Assembly: GCA_964562855.1 (NCBI GenBank)
Contig: CAZLVB010000016.1
Coordinates: 1 to 18,603 of the forward strand
Length of the DNA stretch: 18,603 nucleotides
Origin: 2-12-FULL-41-17 sp964562855
GTDB lineage: Bacteria > Patescibacteriota > Microgenomatia > Curtissbacterales > GWA2-41-24
Reading direction: 5' to 3'
Position 1 is the first letter of the stretch. The number at the start of each line of letters is the position of its first letter. Below, one piece after another: positions 1 through 7,263 of this stretch. The notes under the pieces were generated by a model. The model worked only from the letters and a program-made list of their open reading frames with translations. It ran no database searches and was not told the origin of the DNA. The position numbers were made by a program, and so were the translations under genes.

Positions 1-2
1 CG

Positions 3-104
3 CTATGTGTAGCTTATAGAAAGGTGAATAAAAAGTTTAGGATCATTACTTTTTATCCGGCAGAGAAAGGGAGATATGAAAGTAAAATATTACAAAAACG
101 ATGA
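3..104 (+). CDS. C-terminal fragment of a probable DUF4258 protein (5' end outside window)
   Basis: The third forward frame is open from the window edge and stops at TGA 102-104. It encodes 33 residues containing VAYRKVNKKFRIITFYPAEK, followed by GRYE. An ITxYPA-like strand followed by K-G-R-Y is typical of the end of small DUF4258 proteins, which often resemble RelE/BECR-type toxins. The next gene starts inside this one (29-bp overlap at 76-104), which implies translational coupling. DUF4258 and DUF2283 genes are commonly found side by side, which supports the call. Only the tail is visible, so the fold and any catalytic residues cannot be judged. Confidence 0.6.
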   Translation, partial: LCVAYRKVNKKFRIITFYPAEKGRYESKILQKR

Positions 105-294
105 CCTTTTAGTTATTAGGCTTGCTGACAGGCCGTTTAAGGCCGCAGAAAAAGTCGGCTCATTTATCATCCATTATGATGTTAAAAGGCAGCCGGTACT
201 CTTGGAAGTTTTGAACGCAAGCAGGTTTCTTGCGGCAACAGATAGCATAAGGTCGGCGAAAAAGGCGGGTAGAGCGCAAGCGCCGGTGTTTTAA
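76..294 (+). CDS. DUF2283 family small protein
   Basis: A 72-residue protein beginning MKVKYYKNDDLLVIRLADRP, the usual DUF2283 opening: a lysine-rich first strand, a D-x-L-x-I-R-L strand, then a G-x-F-I-I-H-Y-D strand and an E-V-L-N-A-S-R-F helix start. These proteins are normally 60-80 residues, so it looks full length. GGGAGAT lies just before the ATG and may act as a Shine-Dalgarno site. It overlaps the end of the DUF4258-like gene upstream. DUF2283 proteins are often encoded next to DUF4258 or other small toxin-like genes and may serve as the antitoxin; that role is inferred from context only. The C-terminal 20 residues are basic and probably disordered. Confidence 0.75.
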   Translation: MKVKYYKNDDLLVIRLADRPFKAAEKVGSFIIHYDVKRQPVLLEVLNASRFLAATDSIRSAKKAGRAQAPVF

Positions 295-411
295 CCCCCC
301 CTTCAGTTCAGCTTGCCGTACTTTTGACTATCGCCACCATTTTTCTTCTTGTCAGCCTGCTGTTTCTGTAACTCTAACTCTATGGATGCGTGATTTACCT
401 AATTTTGGGTA
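295..411. other. Intergenic spacer, nothing recognised
   Basis: This spacer of about 120 bases lies between the DUF2283 gene and the promoter of the coiled-coil gene. It begins with a run of C and contains pyrimidine-rich sequence. The long reverse-strand open frame crossing it and the next gene (352-738) has low-complexity composition, no start signal and is the shadow of the coiled-coil gene. No terminator hairpin with a T-tract was seen. Confidence 0.4.
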
Positions 412-440
412 TTGATTTGGTGCAAACTTTCCAGTAAAGT
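412..440 (+). promoter_or_regulatory. Putative sigma70-type promoter of the coiled-coil gene, near-leaderless
   Basis: TTGATT (412-417), a 17-base spacer and TAAAGT (435-440) form a reasonable sigma70 promoter. Only 8 bases separate the -10 box from the ATG at 449, so transcription would start at or within a base or two of the start codon. There is no Shine-Dalgarno site, which fits a leaderless mRNA. Confidence 0.45.
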
Positions 441-448
441 TTTTTGGC

Positions 449-742
449 ATGCAAAGAAACGATTTAAAACAATTAGGCGAGTTAATTGACAGAAAACTAG
501 ACAGAAAACTGAAGCCGGTAAAAAAAATTCTCGATTCCCATACCGGGGTTTTAGGTGAACACTCAGAAAGGCTTGATTCGCATACAAAAACTCTGGTTAC
601 CCTGGAAAATGAGACAATTCCGATGATCCGTGAGATTTTCGAGAACACGAAGGATTTGCGTGAAAGGGTTAACGGTGTGGAGGCAGGAGTGGACAATCCG
701 GAGCCTCGGGTTGACGTACTCGAATCGGTTGTATCCAAATAA
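449..742 (+). CDS. Small coiled-coil protein
   Basis: A 97-residue, highly charged protein with no signal peptide or membrane segment. Residues 5-85 show heptad-like spacing of Leu/Ile/Val with Lys, Arg, Glu and Asp between, including L-x-x-L-G-E-L-I-D-R-K-L-D-R-K-L and a paired D-S-H-T-x-x-L motif (residues 29-32 and 43-46). This suggests a parallel coiled coil or a short trimeric stalk. Similar small coiled-coil ORFs are frequent in Patescibacteria; the function is unknown. It has its own promoter and stands alone between the DUF2283 gene and the CAP-domain gene. The ATG at 449 coincides with the predicted transcription start. Confidence 0.7.
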   Translation: MQRNDLKQLGELIDRKLDRKLKPVKKILDSHTGVLGEHSERLDSHTKTLVTLENETIPMIREIFENTKDLRERVNGVEAGVDNPEPRVDVLESVVSK

Positions 743-760
743 ATCTTCCGTAAGCTTTAC

Positions 761-789
761 TTGACTTTTAATCTTTCAAGTTGAATAAT
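761..789 (+). promoter_or_regulatory. Putative promoter of the CAP-domain gene
   Basis: TTGACT (761-766), a 17-base spacer and AATAAT (784-789) match the sigma70 consensus at 5 of 6 positions in each box. The predicted start is near 796, giving a leader of about 40 bases to the first ATG or 70 to the second. The leader contains a perfect stem, GTACC-GTTC-GGTAC (825-838), ending right at the first ATG (839). Confidence 0.55.
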
Positions 790-868
790 TAGCTCCCTGT
801 TTTGGATAGCTGCCTTTCTGCCACGTACCGTTCGGTACATGACAAGTCTGCATTGCGATAAGCAGGCT

Positions 869-1759
869 ATGGAAAGGAAGACAGTCAGGAAAATTTTAAT
901 AAGCACGGGAGCCGTAATCGGAGCAGGCGGTGCCATTATTGGTGTAATTAGGCTGGCAGATAGCGGTGGAAATGGCTCTGACGGGCAGATTTTTAACCCA
1001 AGCGGTTCGGTGGCAACAAGAACTGTCGAGGGGATTGACGGAACGGTTAGTCCAGGACAAGACCCGGACATCGAATTTACTCCAAAACCGACGCCGACAA
1101 GAACGGCAACTCCAACTCCCGGAAACGGCACAGTTACACCGACGGCAATAAGTACTGCCCAATCGCCAAGGCCAACAGGCGAGGCTACGGCTACACCGAC
1201 TCCAAGACCGACAGATGTCTGGACTCCGCCGGGGACAATCTGGAAGCCCGAACCCACACCTTTGCCGACTTTCCCGCCGACGCAACCTCCAACAGCAGAA
1301 CCGACACCTGTGCCAACAGCGCAGCCAACCCCTGAACCAACTAAACCTGTAGTCGAAGGCCCAAAATATGAATGGGCAAATCAATTAACTAATTTGATTA
1401 ATCAGGAAAGAATTAATAACGGATTGAATGGGCTTAACTTTAACCAGTCGTTATCGTCTGCTGCACTTGCATTTGCTGAGTTTATGATAAAGAATGATGT
1501 GTTTGCACACGGGGCAGACGGTCTGCAGCCTTGGCAAAGAGCTGAGCAGTATGGATATCCAAGTTCTGGAAACGTAGGTGAGATATCGGCGATAGGAACC
1601 TCGTCATCTCAAGGGGTAATGCAGGGGTGGTTAGATAGTGAGCCTCATCATAATAAGATGCTAGAACCAGGTTGGGTTGATATAGGTATCGGCTGTTATC
1701 GAGGAGATTTTAACGGAAGCTTCGCCGCCATTTGCGTTGCGGAATTTGGTTATCAGTAA
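869..1759 (+). CDS. Membrane-anchored CAP-domain (SCP/PR-1, YkwD-like) protein with Thr/Pro-rich stalk
   Basis: From the ATG at 869 this is 296 residues: a basic start (MERKTVRK), one hydrophobic segment (about 8-28) that anchors it or acts as a signal peptide, an extended Thr/Pro-rich stalk (about 69-165), and a CAP domain (about 170-296). Family landmarks are visible: Y-E-W-A-N-Q-L-T-N-L-I-N-Q-E-R, H214 in F-A-H-G, N-V-G-E, W-L-D-S-E-P-H with H260, and I-G-I-G-C-Y near the end. Bacterial CAP proteins are extracytoplasmic; their biochemical role is poorly defined. An in-frame ATG at 839 would add ten residues, but it sits directly after a hairpin and would spoil the usual signal-peptide layout, so 869 is preferred. 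The stalk probably pushes the domain out through the cell wall. Confidence 0.8.
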   Translation: MERKTVRKILISTGAVIGAGGAIIGVIRLADSGGNGSDGQIFNPSGSVATRTVEGIDGTVSPGQDPDIEFTPKPTPTRTATPTPGNGTVTPTAISTAQSPRPTGEATATPTPRPTDVWTPPGTIWKPEPTPLPTFPPTQPPTAEPTPVPTAQPTPEPTKPVVEGPKYEWANQLTNLINQERINNGLNGLNFNQSLSSAALAFAEFMIKNDVFAHGADGLQPWQRAEQYGYPSSGNVGEISAIGTSSSQGVMQGWLDSEPHHNKMLEPGWVDIGIGCYRGDFNGSFAAICVAEFGYQ

Positions 1760-1773
1760 AACGCTCATATCTA

Positions 1774-1803
1774 TTGACATTACTTCAAATTCTGCGCTTT
1801 ACT
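1774..1803 (+). promoter_or_regulatory. Possible promoter ahead of the surface-protein operon
   Basis: A perfect TTGACA (1774-1779) is followed after 18 bases by TTTACT (1798-1803), a weaker -10 box. It lies just before the structured leader and would give a 5' UTR of about 90 bases for the gene at 1898. The -10 match is modest. Confidence 0.35.
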
Positions 1804-1869
1804 GGGTGTAGGCCCAGTAATACAACATTTAGGTGGCTTTGCCACTTACTTCAAAGAAGCTGAATGTTG
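1801..1869 (+). promoter_or_regulatory. Predicted structured RNA leader (hairpin plus three-way junction)
   Basis: A perfect hairpin, ACTGGG (1801-1806) with CCCAGT (1813-1818), is followed by a closed junction: CAACATT (1823-1829) pairs with AATGTTG (1863-1869). This encloses two short hairpins, GTGGC-TTT-GCCAC (1833-1845) and CTTC-AAA-GAAG (1849-1859). GGGTGTAG and CCCAGT from the first hairpin recur around the start codon of the 1898 gene (GGGTGTAG near 1877, CCCAGT near 1900), so alternative pairing could mask the ATG. No known riboswitch class was recognised; it could instead be another hairpin repeat with no function. Confidence 0.35.
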
Positions 1870-1897
1870 ATATACCGGGTGTAGATAGCATTTTCAG

Positions 1898-2398
1898 ATG
1901 CCCAGTCCTGCTCAAAATCAAGGCACGGGTAGTGCCAATGTAGTTCAAAATCCTAAACCTTCAGTAGGTGAAACTGGTCAACCCCCTAAAAAATTTCCCA
2001 TTATTCTTGCTTTAGCCGCGGTTGTCCTTCTTCTAGTTTTTCTGGTTCTTGCCAAGTACGGCAAGGGCAGGTTGCCTTTTGATTTAACCTCCAAACAAAC
2101 ACCCAGTCCTCAATTAGAGCAATTTAGATCAATAGGAACGGTTGTGGAATTTGATGCACAAACGCAGTTTTTTATATTTAAAGAAACAGCAACCGAAAAA
2201 GTTTATCGGATCACGGTAGACGATAAAACCTTAATTGTTAAGGGGCAAGATAGAGAAAAAGTTTCATTTGAGGCTATTACAGTCGGTTCAGTATTAGGAA
2301 TTGTAGGCGAAAAATCGCAGGAAGAAGCTGATTCAATTTCGGCTTTAGAGATTGTAATCCAAAACCCGCAACAATTTTTGCCTAAGGTGGGCTCTTAA
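1898..2398 (+). CDS. Single-pass membrane protein with small extracytoplasmic beta domain
   Basis: A 166-residue protein. Residues 1-30 are polar (Gln, Gly, Asn, Pro). Residues 33-53 form a strongly hydrophobic transmembrane helix preceded by Lys-Lys and followed by K-Y-G-K-G-R. Residues 78-155 look like a compact beta barrel: an I-G-T-V-V-E-F-D strand, a F-F-I-F-K-E strand, Y-R-I-T-V-D-D-K-T-L, then I-T-V-G-S-V-L-G-I-V-G, in the style of OB-like or DUF5666-like domains. The family cannot be named with certainty. Its stop is 4 bases before the next start, so it is probably co-transcribed with the giant surface protein and may help export or anchor it; that role is inferred. No good Shine-Dalgarno site is present. 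Confidence 0.7.
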   Translation: MPSPAQNQGTGSANVVQNPKPSVGETGQPPKKFPIILALAAVVLLLVFLVLAKYGKGRLPFDLTSKQTPSPQLEQFRSIGTVVEFDAQTQFFIFKETATEKVYRITVDDKTLIVKGQDREKVSFEAITVGSVLGIVGEKSQEEADSISALEIVIQNPQQFLPKVGS

Positions 2399-2402
2399 AT
2401 CT

Positions 2403-5400
2403 ATGAGGATAAATTTTACTAACAGCTTAGGCAGATATTTGGTTTATGCTTTTTCCATTCTTTTTTTATTTTTAATATTCTCTGTGTTGGCTAAAGCGGC
2501 TTTTGCTGCACCGGGATATGGATGGGCTAAATTTAGATCTTATAGTGGTACTGCATGTGACGCATCTACGGCGTACATGGTGTTTGATCTCTTTGACGAG
2601 AATGGTAATTCCCTTTCGGGAGGAAATATTACAGTTAACGGAATAAGTGGCGGTTCGCATTTGGAAATAGGTTGCCAGAACCCTGCCTCTAACTTTGAAG
2701 CTAGCGCAAGCAGTTCAGGTTATCAGTCTTTTTACGCAATTTACGGTTACGAGGATTCGGTAATAACAAATTCAAAGAACAAGATTCTCTACACTGGAGT
2801 TTATTTAACTAATTCTGTAACAACCGAAATTAGGTCTCCTTCCGAAGGCCAGGCGTTATCTTCCAATAGTGTTTCTTTCACTATTTATGCACGGCCGCTT
2901 ACGGCATTTGGTGGTAACCAAATAAATCAGGTCTACTTGTATATAGATAATAATCTACAGCCTGTTGGAGGGCCTTTCAGCCCGGGGGAGTTCACAATGG
3001 GCCCTTACTCTCTTGGTACTGGTGGGCATACTGCTTGGGTGGAATTCGTGGATAATTCAACAGGCAAGGCAGTCGGAGCAAAAAGCGGAATAAGTTTTTC
3101 TGTCGGTGTGACACCAACTTATACACTAACTGTTAAAGGTCAGGGTGGGGGTTCCGGTACGGTTTCCTCAATTCCTGAAGGAATTAGTTTAAATTATCCC
3201 AGTAGCACACAAACTTCCAAAGACTTCAATCAGGGCGACGTCCAGCTTAATGCTAATGTAACTTCCGGTACTTTTGGCGGATTTTCCGGCGACTGTGTGA
3301 GTTCTGGTACCAGCTGTACTCTGAACATGAATGGGCCAAAAACCGTCACGGCCACGTTCAATGCGGCTTCGCCGACGCCGACGCCGAGCCCGGCTAATGT
3401 CAATATACAGGTTTTTAATGACGCGGACTCTGATGGGCTTCTAGGCAGTGGAGAAACATTTACAAACTTTACCGGTTCTCTCGCCTGTGTACAGGAAAAA
3501 AACACTTCCGGAGTAACTTCGGGCTGCTTATCGTTTCCCGCAAACGGAACTATAAGCAACCGGACAACTAACACCGGCAGCACTTATCAGTTGAGAGTGG
3601 ATCCCGGGTCCGGATGGGTGCAAACGAAATACAATGCAAATAAGGCTGCGGAGAGCGGCTGCGCGGCCAATAGCGGATGCGCCTATGCTTTTGAATCTCC
3701 CGACTGGTGGTGGACGAAAGGTTACACTATGGTTTCCGGCCAGACGGTTAATTTCTATTTGGGGATTAAGCAAACTGCCACACCGACGCCAACGCCTACA
3801 CCGACGCCGACACCATCCGGGACGAGCAGTGTTTCCGGAGATGCGGTCTGTTCAACAACCTTCCCGGGTAAGTTAAAAGTAACAATAACTTATTCTGTGC
3901 AAAGCGGGGTGACCGCTTACTTGTACACAAATACGCAGTACAATTCCGGAAATATTACCGGTTCCGGATCTAAGGTTTACGATGGTAATTGGACAGTTGC
4001 CGATTTTGATACGGCCGGCATTCCTGAGAATAATGTTGCATTAAAGGATTCTGCAACCTTGGCATTTCTGACAACTTATAATAGCTATTCTTATCCTGCT
4101 GACTGCGGTGCGGTGGCAAGCCCCACGCCGACACCTACACCGGTGCCCGGTACCGGTTCAGTATCCGGAGATAAATGGTGTTATAACCTGGGCAGTTATG
4201 GTCCGCACTGGGGAAGTAATGCTGTGGATGATAAGGGTTTTAAACAAATTCCACCGGGTACGACAGTAAGATTGCTTAATTCTTCGGGAACTCAGCTTCA
4301 AGCGGATGGTCCGGAAACAGGCGAATATGGCTTCATAAATATCACGTTGCCTGGTACCTATACTGTTAGGGCCGATGGTCAGTCTAATTGGAGGCAGTAC
4401 ATATGGAATACTACTACGGGGGAGGTTACAAGCTGGCAGCCCTATGGTTTTGGGGTACAGATGAATGTGTTCTTGAGTAGTTCTAACACTTACGCTAGCC
4501 TTTTGGTTATGGCGGAAAAGTCAACACCTTCGTGTTCACTGGCAACCCCGACCCCGACACCCACACCCACGCCCACGCCAACACCCACACCCACGCCGGT
4601 TGCATTGCCGAATCTGGTGGTTGATTCTGTAACTACAAACGAAACTTCGTACGTTACAAGTGGAGCCATGAGAGTAACTGCGGTTATCCGCAATGCATCT
4701 GCTACCAGCATCACCGGTAACTTCGCGACCCGCGTTTACAAAAGCGGCAAAATTACTCAACCGGCTTGTGGTAATCTCGAGGGGCAGGGATTTACGCAAA
4801 CTGGAGGCTTGGCTGCTGGACAGACCGCTACTTACAACTGGGATACGACGGCACCGGCTACTGCAAATACTTATAATGCGGGGGCGTTTGTCGATTCCAG
4901 CTGTGGTATTACCGAATCTCTAGAAAATGATAACTTCTTGCCTTCTGCCAATTACACGGTTGTGGCGCCGCCGACAGATTTGAATGTCGGCAGCCCGCCC
5001 TCATGTGCGTCTGGTAACTACAGCGTGACTTTCGGGTGGACTGGGAATTCGGGCAGTGGTTGGTGGCTGGATACATCTTCCGATGGTTTTGCGAGCTGGT
5101 CGCCAAATTCAGTTCCTGTGGGTGTTGCACAGTTGACTGTTTCTGGATTTTCGCCGAATGTTAGCTACAACTGGCGCATCAACTACGGTCCCAGCCTATG
5201 GCAGTATCCGCCTTCGCCAACGGGACAACCGCCTACGGCAGCACCCGGAACGCCATTTAACGTGCCGCTTTGTCCGGACCTTGATTTGTTAAACGTAAAT
5301 AGTGAATTCCAGTTTTACACAGATGCAACTCGTAATACTGCTAAAAATCCTGCTACTTACGATCCCAGTGCAACCATTTATGCAAGAGCGAAAGTAACTA

Positions 5401-6410
5401 ATACCGGCGGAAATATCACTTCACCATTTGAATTAGCCTTCTATATTGATAGGACTAGTAATCCAATTTGTAATGAAGTGCCAACTACTGTAACCAATGA
5501 GACCAATAACCAGGTTAGCACTCTTAATTCAGGACAAACATACACTTGGGATTTTAACGTTCCTGCTCCGTCCACACCTGGTACAAAGACAGCTTATTTG
5601 TATGCGGATTATAAGTGTGTGTTAACTACGGAGACCGACAAATCTGACAATATCAGAACCAAAACCTACGCAGTCAGCGTCGAAGCCTGGTTCCATACAG
5701 TGGATGGGGATGCAGGGAGTGTTAAGGACATCTTTCTCAAAAGTACTCCGCCAGAACCAGTGTCAACGTATTTACTGGTTGGCAACGGCAATTTGACAAA
5801 TACAAATCCGTCGGGTGCACCAACATGGTTTTTGAAAAATTACAACAAAAAACTGCTTTCGGCCCCGCCATATGCTTATCTGGCGGAAAGGTTTTTGGCG
5901 AAGGCAAAGCAGAATCCGGAATGTGATGTAAGGAATTTGAACCAAAACAAAATGTATTATTGCAACAGTGATACTGAATGGGTTACCGGCGGGGGAACAG
6001 TTCCAAGCGGTAATCCCGCAATCATGTTTGTTGACGGTAACTTAACAATGTCTAAGGATTTTGATTTATCGGCTAATGGAGCGTCCATCATATTCATTGT
6101 TAAAGGTGACATCACAGTCAATACCAATGTCAGACAAATTGACGGTATCTATGTTGCCGGAGGGACATTTAAAGACACTGACACTGTTGATCCGACGGCC
6201 GGCCAGCTTGTTGTAAACGGTGCGGTTTACGCCAACGCAGTTAGTTTAAACAGGGTACTTGGAAAGCCCGGTTGTAATACGCCTCCTTCCGGAAAGTGCA
6301 GCAATGCAACTGATCCGGCAGAAGTATTTAACTTCCAGCCGAAGTATTTGGATATTTTGAACAGTCTTTTAGGCAGTGCGGCGATTAGTTGGAAGGAGAT
6401 TAACCCGTGA
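2403..6410 (+). CDS. Giant secreted multidomain surface protein (CARDB and B-type repeats, TP linkers)
   Basis: A 1335-residue protein. Residues 1-35 form a Sec signal peptide with a hydrophobic core and an A-F-A cleavage site. Visible modules are: an N-terminal beta region; a divergent InlB B-like repeat (about 240-325, ending K-T-V-T-A-T-F-N); an SdrD-B-like domain starting V-N-I-Q-V-F-N-D-A-D-S-D-G (about 332); two further modules that both start with S-V-S-G-D (about 476 and 586); a CARDB domain (about 735-840, L-P-N-L-V-V-D-S-V); a fibronectin-like region rich in Trp (about 855-955); a second CARDB-like domain (about 957-1095); and a C-terminal domain (about 1096-1335) with stacked short strands such as I-M-F-V-D-G-N-L-T-M. 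It ends in I-S-W-K-E-I-N-P. Four Thr-Pro linkers separate the modules. The C-terminus resembles Patescibacterial pilus- or polymer-associated proteins (DUF7305-like). It is likely an adhesin or surface-layer component. It is coupled to the preceding membrane protein gene. Confidence 0.8.
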   Translation: MRINFTNSLGRYLVYAFSILFLFLIFSVLAKAAFAAPGYGWAKFRSYSGTACDASTAYMVFDLFDENGNSLSGGNITVNGISGGSHLEIGCQNPASNFEASASSSGYQSFYAIYGYEDSVITNSKNKILYTGVYLTNSVTTEIRSPSEGQALSSNSVSFTIYARPLTAFGGNQINQVYLYIDNNLQPVGGPFSPGEFTMGPYSLGTGGHTAWVEFVDNSTGKAVGAKSGISFSVGVTPTYTLTVKGQGGGSGTVSSIPEGISLNYPSSTQTSKDFNQGDVQLNANVTSGTFGGFSGDCVSSGTSCTLNMNGPKTVTATFNAASPTPTPSPANVNIQVFNDADSDGLLGSGETFTNFTGSLACVQEKNTSGVTSGCLSFPANGTISNRTTNTGSTYQLRVDPGSGWVQTKYNANKAAESGCAANSGCAYAFESPDWWWTKGYTMVSGQTVNFYLGIKQTATPTPTPTPTPTPSGTSSVSGDAVCSTTFPGKLKVTITYSVQSGVTAYLYTNTQYNSGNITGSGSKVYDGNWTVADFDTAGIPENNVALKDSATLAFLTTYNSYSYPADCGAVASPTPTPTPVPGTGSVSGDKWCYNLGSYGPHWGSNAVDDKGFKQIPPGTTVRLLNSSGTQLQADGPETGEYGFINITLPGTYTVRADGQSNWRQYIWNTTTGEVTSWQPYGFGVQMNVFLSSSNTYASLLVMAEKSTPSCSLATPTPTPTPTPTPTPTPTPVALPNLVVDSVTTNETSYVTSGAMRVTAVIRNASATSITGNFATRVYKSGKITQPACGNLEGQGFTQTGGLAAGQTATYNWDTTAPATANTYNAGAFVDSSCGITESLENDNFLPSANYTVVAPPTDLNVGSPPSCASGNYSVTFGWTGNSGSGWWLDTSSDGFASWSPNSVPVGVAQLTVSGFSPNVSYNWRINYGPSLWQYPPSPTGQPPTAAPGTPFNVPLCPDLDLLNVNSEFQFYTDATRNTAKNPATYDPSATIYARAKVTNTGGNITSPFELAFYIDRTSNPICNEVPTTVTNETNNQVSTLNSGQTYTWDFNVPAPSTPGTKTAYLYADYKCVLTTETDKSDNIRTKTYAVSVEAWFHTVDGDAGSVKDIFLKSTPPEPVSTYLLVGNGNLTNTNPSGAPTWFLKNYNKKLLSAPPYAYLAERFLAKAKQNPECDVRNLNQNKMYYCNSDTEWVTGGGTVPSGNPAIMFVDGNLTMSKDFDLSANGASIIFIVKGDITVNTNVRQIDGIYVAGGTFKDTDTVDPTAGQLVVNGAVYANAVSLNRVLGKPGCNTPPSGKCSNATDPAEVFNFQPKYLDILNSLLGSAAISWKEINP
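3365..3395 (+). repeat. Thr-Pro codon repeat, linker 1 of the giant surface protein
   Basis: Short in-frame (ACG-CCG)-type repeat encoding S-P-T-P-T-P-S-P between the B-like repeat and the SdrD-B-like domain. Confidence 0.7.
3778..3822 (+). repeat. Thr-Pro codon repeat, linker 2 of the giant surface protein
   Basis: In-frame hexamer repeat (ACN-CCN) encoding an uninterrupted T-P stretch before the first S-V-S-G-D module. Codon choice varies among ACA, ACG and CCG, so it is not a fresh slippage tract. Confidence 0.7.
4120..4155 (+). repeat. Thr-Pro codon repeat, linker 3 of the giant surface protein
   Basis: In-frame hexamer repeat encoding S-P-T-P-T-P-T-P-V-P-G-T, separating the two S-V-S-G-D modules. 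Confidence 0.65.
4543..4602 (+). repeat. Thr-Pro codon repeat, linker 4 (longest) of the giant surface protein
   Basis: The longest hexamer tract, about ten Thr-Pro units, in a more uniform ACN-CCC/CCG form. It precedes the first CARDB domain. Its uniformity makes it the linker most likely to vary in length by slippage. The reverse strand reads as a Gly-Val repeat, which is only a shadow. Confidence 0.7.
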
Positions 6411-6417
6411 AGATAAA

Positions 6418-6560
6418 TTTTCAATTTTCAATTTATAATTTATAATGAATTTTCAATGACTAAATTTTTAAAATTGAAACAATAAAAATTGAATAAGCGA
6501 AGCTTTTCTTTGAATAAGCAAAGCTTTTCTTTGAATAAAAATTTAAAATTTAAAACTAAA
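6418..6560. repeat. AT-rich intergenic repeat region with TCAATTT/AAATTGA arms and a 21-bp tandem repeat
   Basis: The 180-base gap after the giant gene begins with repeated TTTTCAATTTTCAATTTAT-type sequence (6418-6460). This is partly complementary to AAAATTGAAAC and AAAAATTGAA (6470-6492), so it can fold into an imperfect hairpin. Two tandem 21-bp copies follow at 6491-6511 and 6512-6532, differing at one base, each with GAATAAGC followed by AAGCTTTTCTTT. No protein-coding content is seen. The region may terminate transcription of the upstream operon, though no clear GC-stem terminator exists. Confidence 0.6.
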
Positions 6561-6570
6561 AATTTATAAT
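6542..6570 (+). promoter_or_regulatory. Possible promoter of the 6591 gene
   Basis: TTTAAA (6542-6547), 17 bases, then a perfect TATAAT (6565-6570). The surrounding sequence is very AT-rich, so a chance match is possible. AAGGGG (6572-6577) lies between the -10 box and the ATG. Confidence 0.35.
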
Positions 6571-6590
6571 AAAAGGGGTAACAAACATAT

Positions 6591-7220
6591 ATGGCAGAAA
6601 ATTTAAATACAAATCAAAATACGAAACCAGCACAAGCCCTTCGGCAAAGCTCCCTTCGAAATAACTCAGGGCAAGCAGGGCAAGCGAACTTGGGTGCAAA
6701 TCAGCCAGCCGGTCAGGCGCAAGGCAACTCCGAGCCGGAATTTAAAGAGTTATTTAAACCATTTAACAGCCGTTTGGGATTAATTGCGGCTTTGGTTGCA
6801 ATTGTTGCTGTTGCCGGGTTAATCTCCCTTTACCTTCTTGGCCAATCTAACAAAAAACAAGAGGATAAGGCTCCGTCACCTACACCGGTACAGGCAAAAT
6901 CAGGTTCTCCCGATCTTGTTTTACCATCTTTGCCCCCGATTCGAGACGAAGCAAGACAAGAAACGCTAGGGCAATTTTTTCTGAAAGTTTCTCCTGATAA
7001 TTTCGAGAGCCGGTTTTTGGCCGATATTCCTGATCCGGCAGTCAATACCTATAACACGTTTGCAGATGTAAACAACGATATTGAAAAAAGATCGGCAGCT
7101 GCAAGTGCATTTTACCTTTACATTCAGCTTTCAGCTAAAGATAAAAGCGACCCCAAGTTTCAGGCGTTTTTGACAGATGTTAAGGCTGGATTGGAAAATG
7201 ACCTCGGAAGATCTCTTTGA
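6591..7220 (+). CDS. Single-pass membrane protein of unknown function with repeat-derived N-terminus
   Basis: A 209-residue protein. Residues 1-50 are a disordered Asn/Gln/Ala-rich tail, of which about 16-34 are translated from a hairpin-type repeat (6636-6675). Residues 62-84 form one transmembrane helix after K-P-F-N-S-R and before a short Lys/Gln-rich segment. Residues 88-115 are a Pro/Ser-rich linker, and 115-209 look like an alpha-helical extracytoplasmic domain, including E-T-L-G-Q-F-F-L-K-V-S-P-D and A-F-Y-L-Y-I-Q-L-S-A-K. No family was recognised. AGGGG upstream of the ATG is a possible Shine-Dalgarno site. It follows the giant surface-protein operon on the same strand and shares the topology of the 1898 gene product. 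Confidence 0.65.
   Translation: MAENLNTNQNTKPAQALRQSSLRNNSGQAGQANLGANQPAGQAQGNSEPEFKELFKPFNSRLGLIAALVAIVAVAGLISLYLLGQSNKKQEDKAPSPTPVQAKSGSPDLVLPSLPPIRDEARQETLGQFFLKVSPDNFESRFLADIPDPAVNTYNTFADVNNDIEKRSAAASAFYLYIQLSAKDKSDPKFQAFLTDVKAGLENDLGRSL
6636..6675 (+). repeat. In-frame copy of CCCTTCG...CAGGGCA repeat inside the 6591 gene
   Basis: The sequence has GCCCTTCGG, then CTCCCTTCG, then CTCAGGGCAAG. It belongs to the same family as the insert in the MreB gene (8822-8847): GCCCTTCG on one side and (C)GGGCAG on the other, able to pair as GCCCT/AGGGC. It is translated as Q-A-L-R-Q-S-S-L-R-N-N-S-G-Q-A-G. Confidence 0.55.
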
Positions 7221-7232
7221 TATCTTAACTAG

Positions 7233-7263
7233 ATATTTAAGTCGTTAAATTTAATTCTCCCTA
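7233..7263. repeat. 31-bp direct repeat, left copy, bounding the HEPN/MNT cassette
   Basis: Perfect 31-bp match with 8000-8030. It contains the inverted repeat ATTTAA-GTCG-TTAAAT (7235-7250). The last three bases are the stop codon (CTA on this strand) of the HEPN gene. Confidence 0.85.

Noticed and set aside
352..738. 128-codon reverse-strand frame opposite the coiled-coil gene
   Set aside because: Low-complexity Ser/Phe-rich translation, no family resemblance and no ribosome-binding site; the forward frame has heptad structure and a promoter.
3365..4602. Spaced repeats resembling a CRISPR array
   Set aside because: The repeats are in-frame Thr-Pro codons of variable length, separated by several hundred bases of coding sequence, with no constant repeat unit and no cas genes.
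4490..4799. Reverse-strand frames encoding Gly-Val or Arg-Gly repeats
   Set aside because: They are the complement of the Thr-Pro linker of the giant surface protein; composition is explained by the repeat and no start signal exists.
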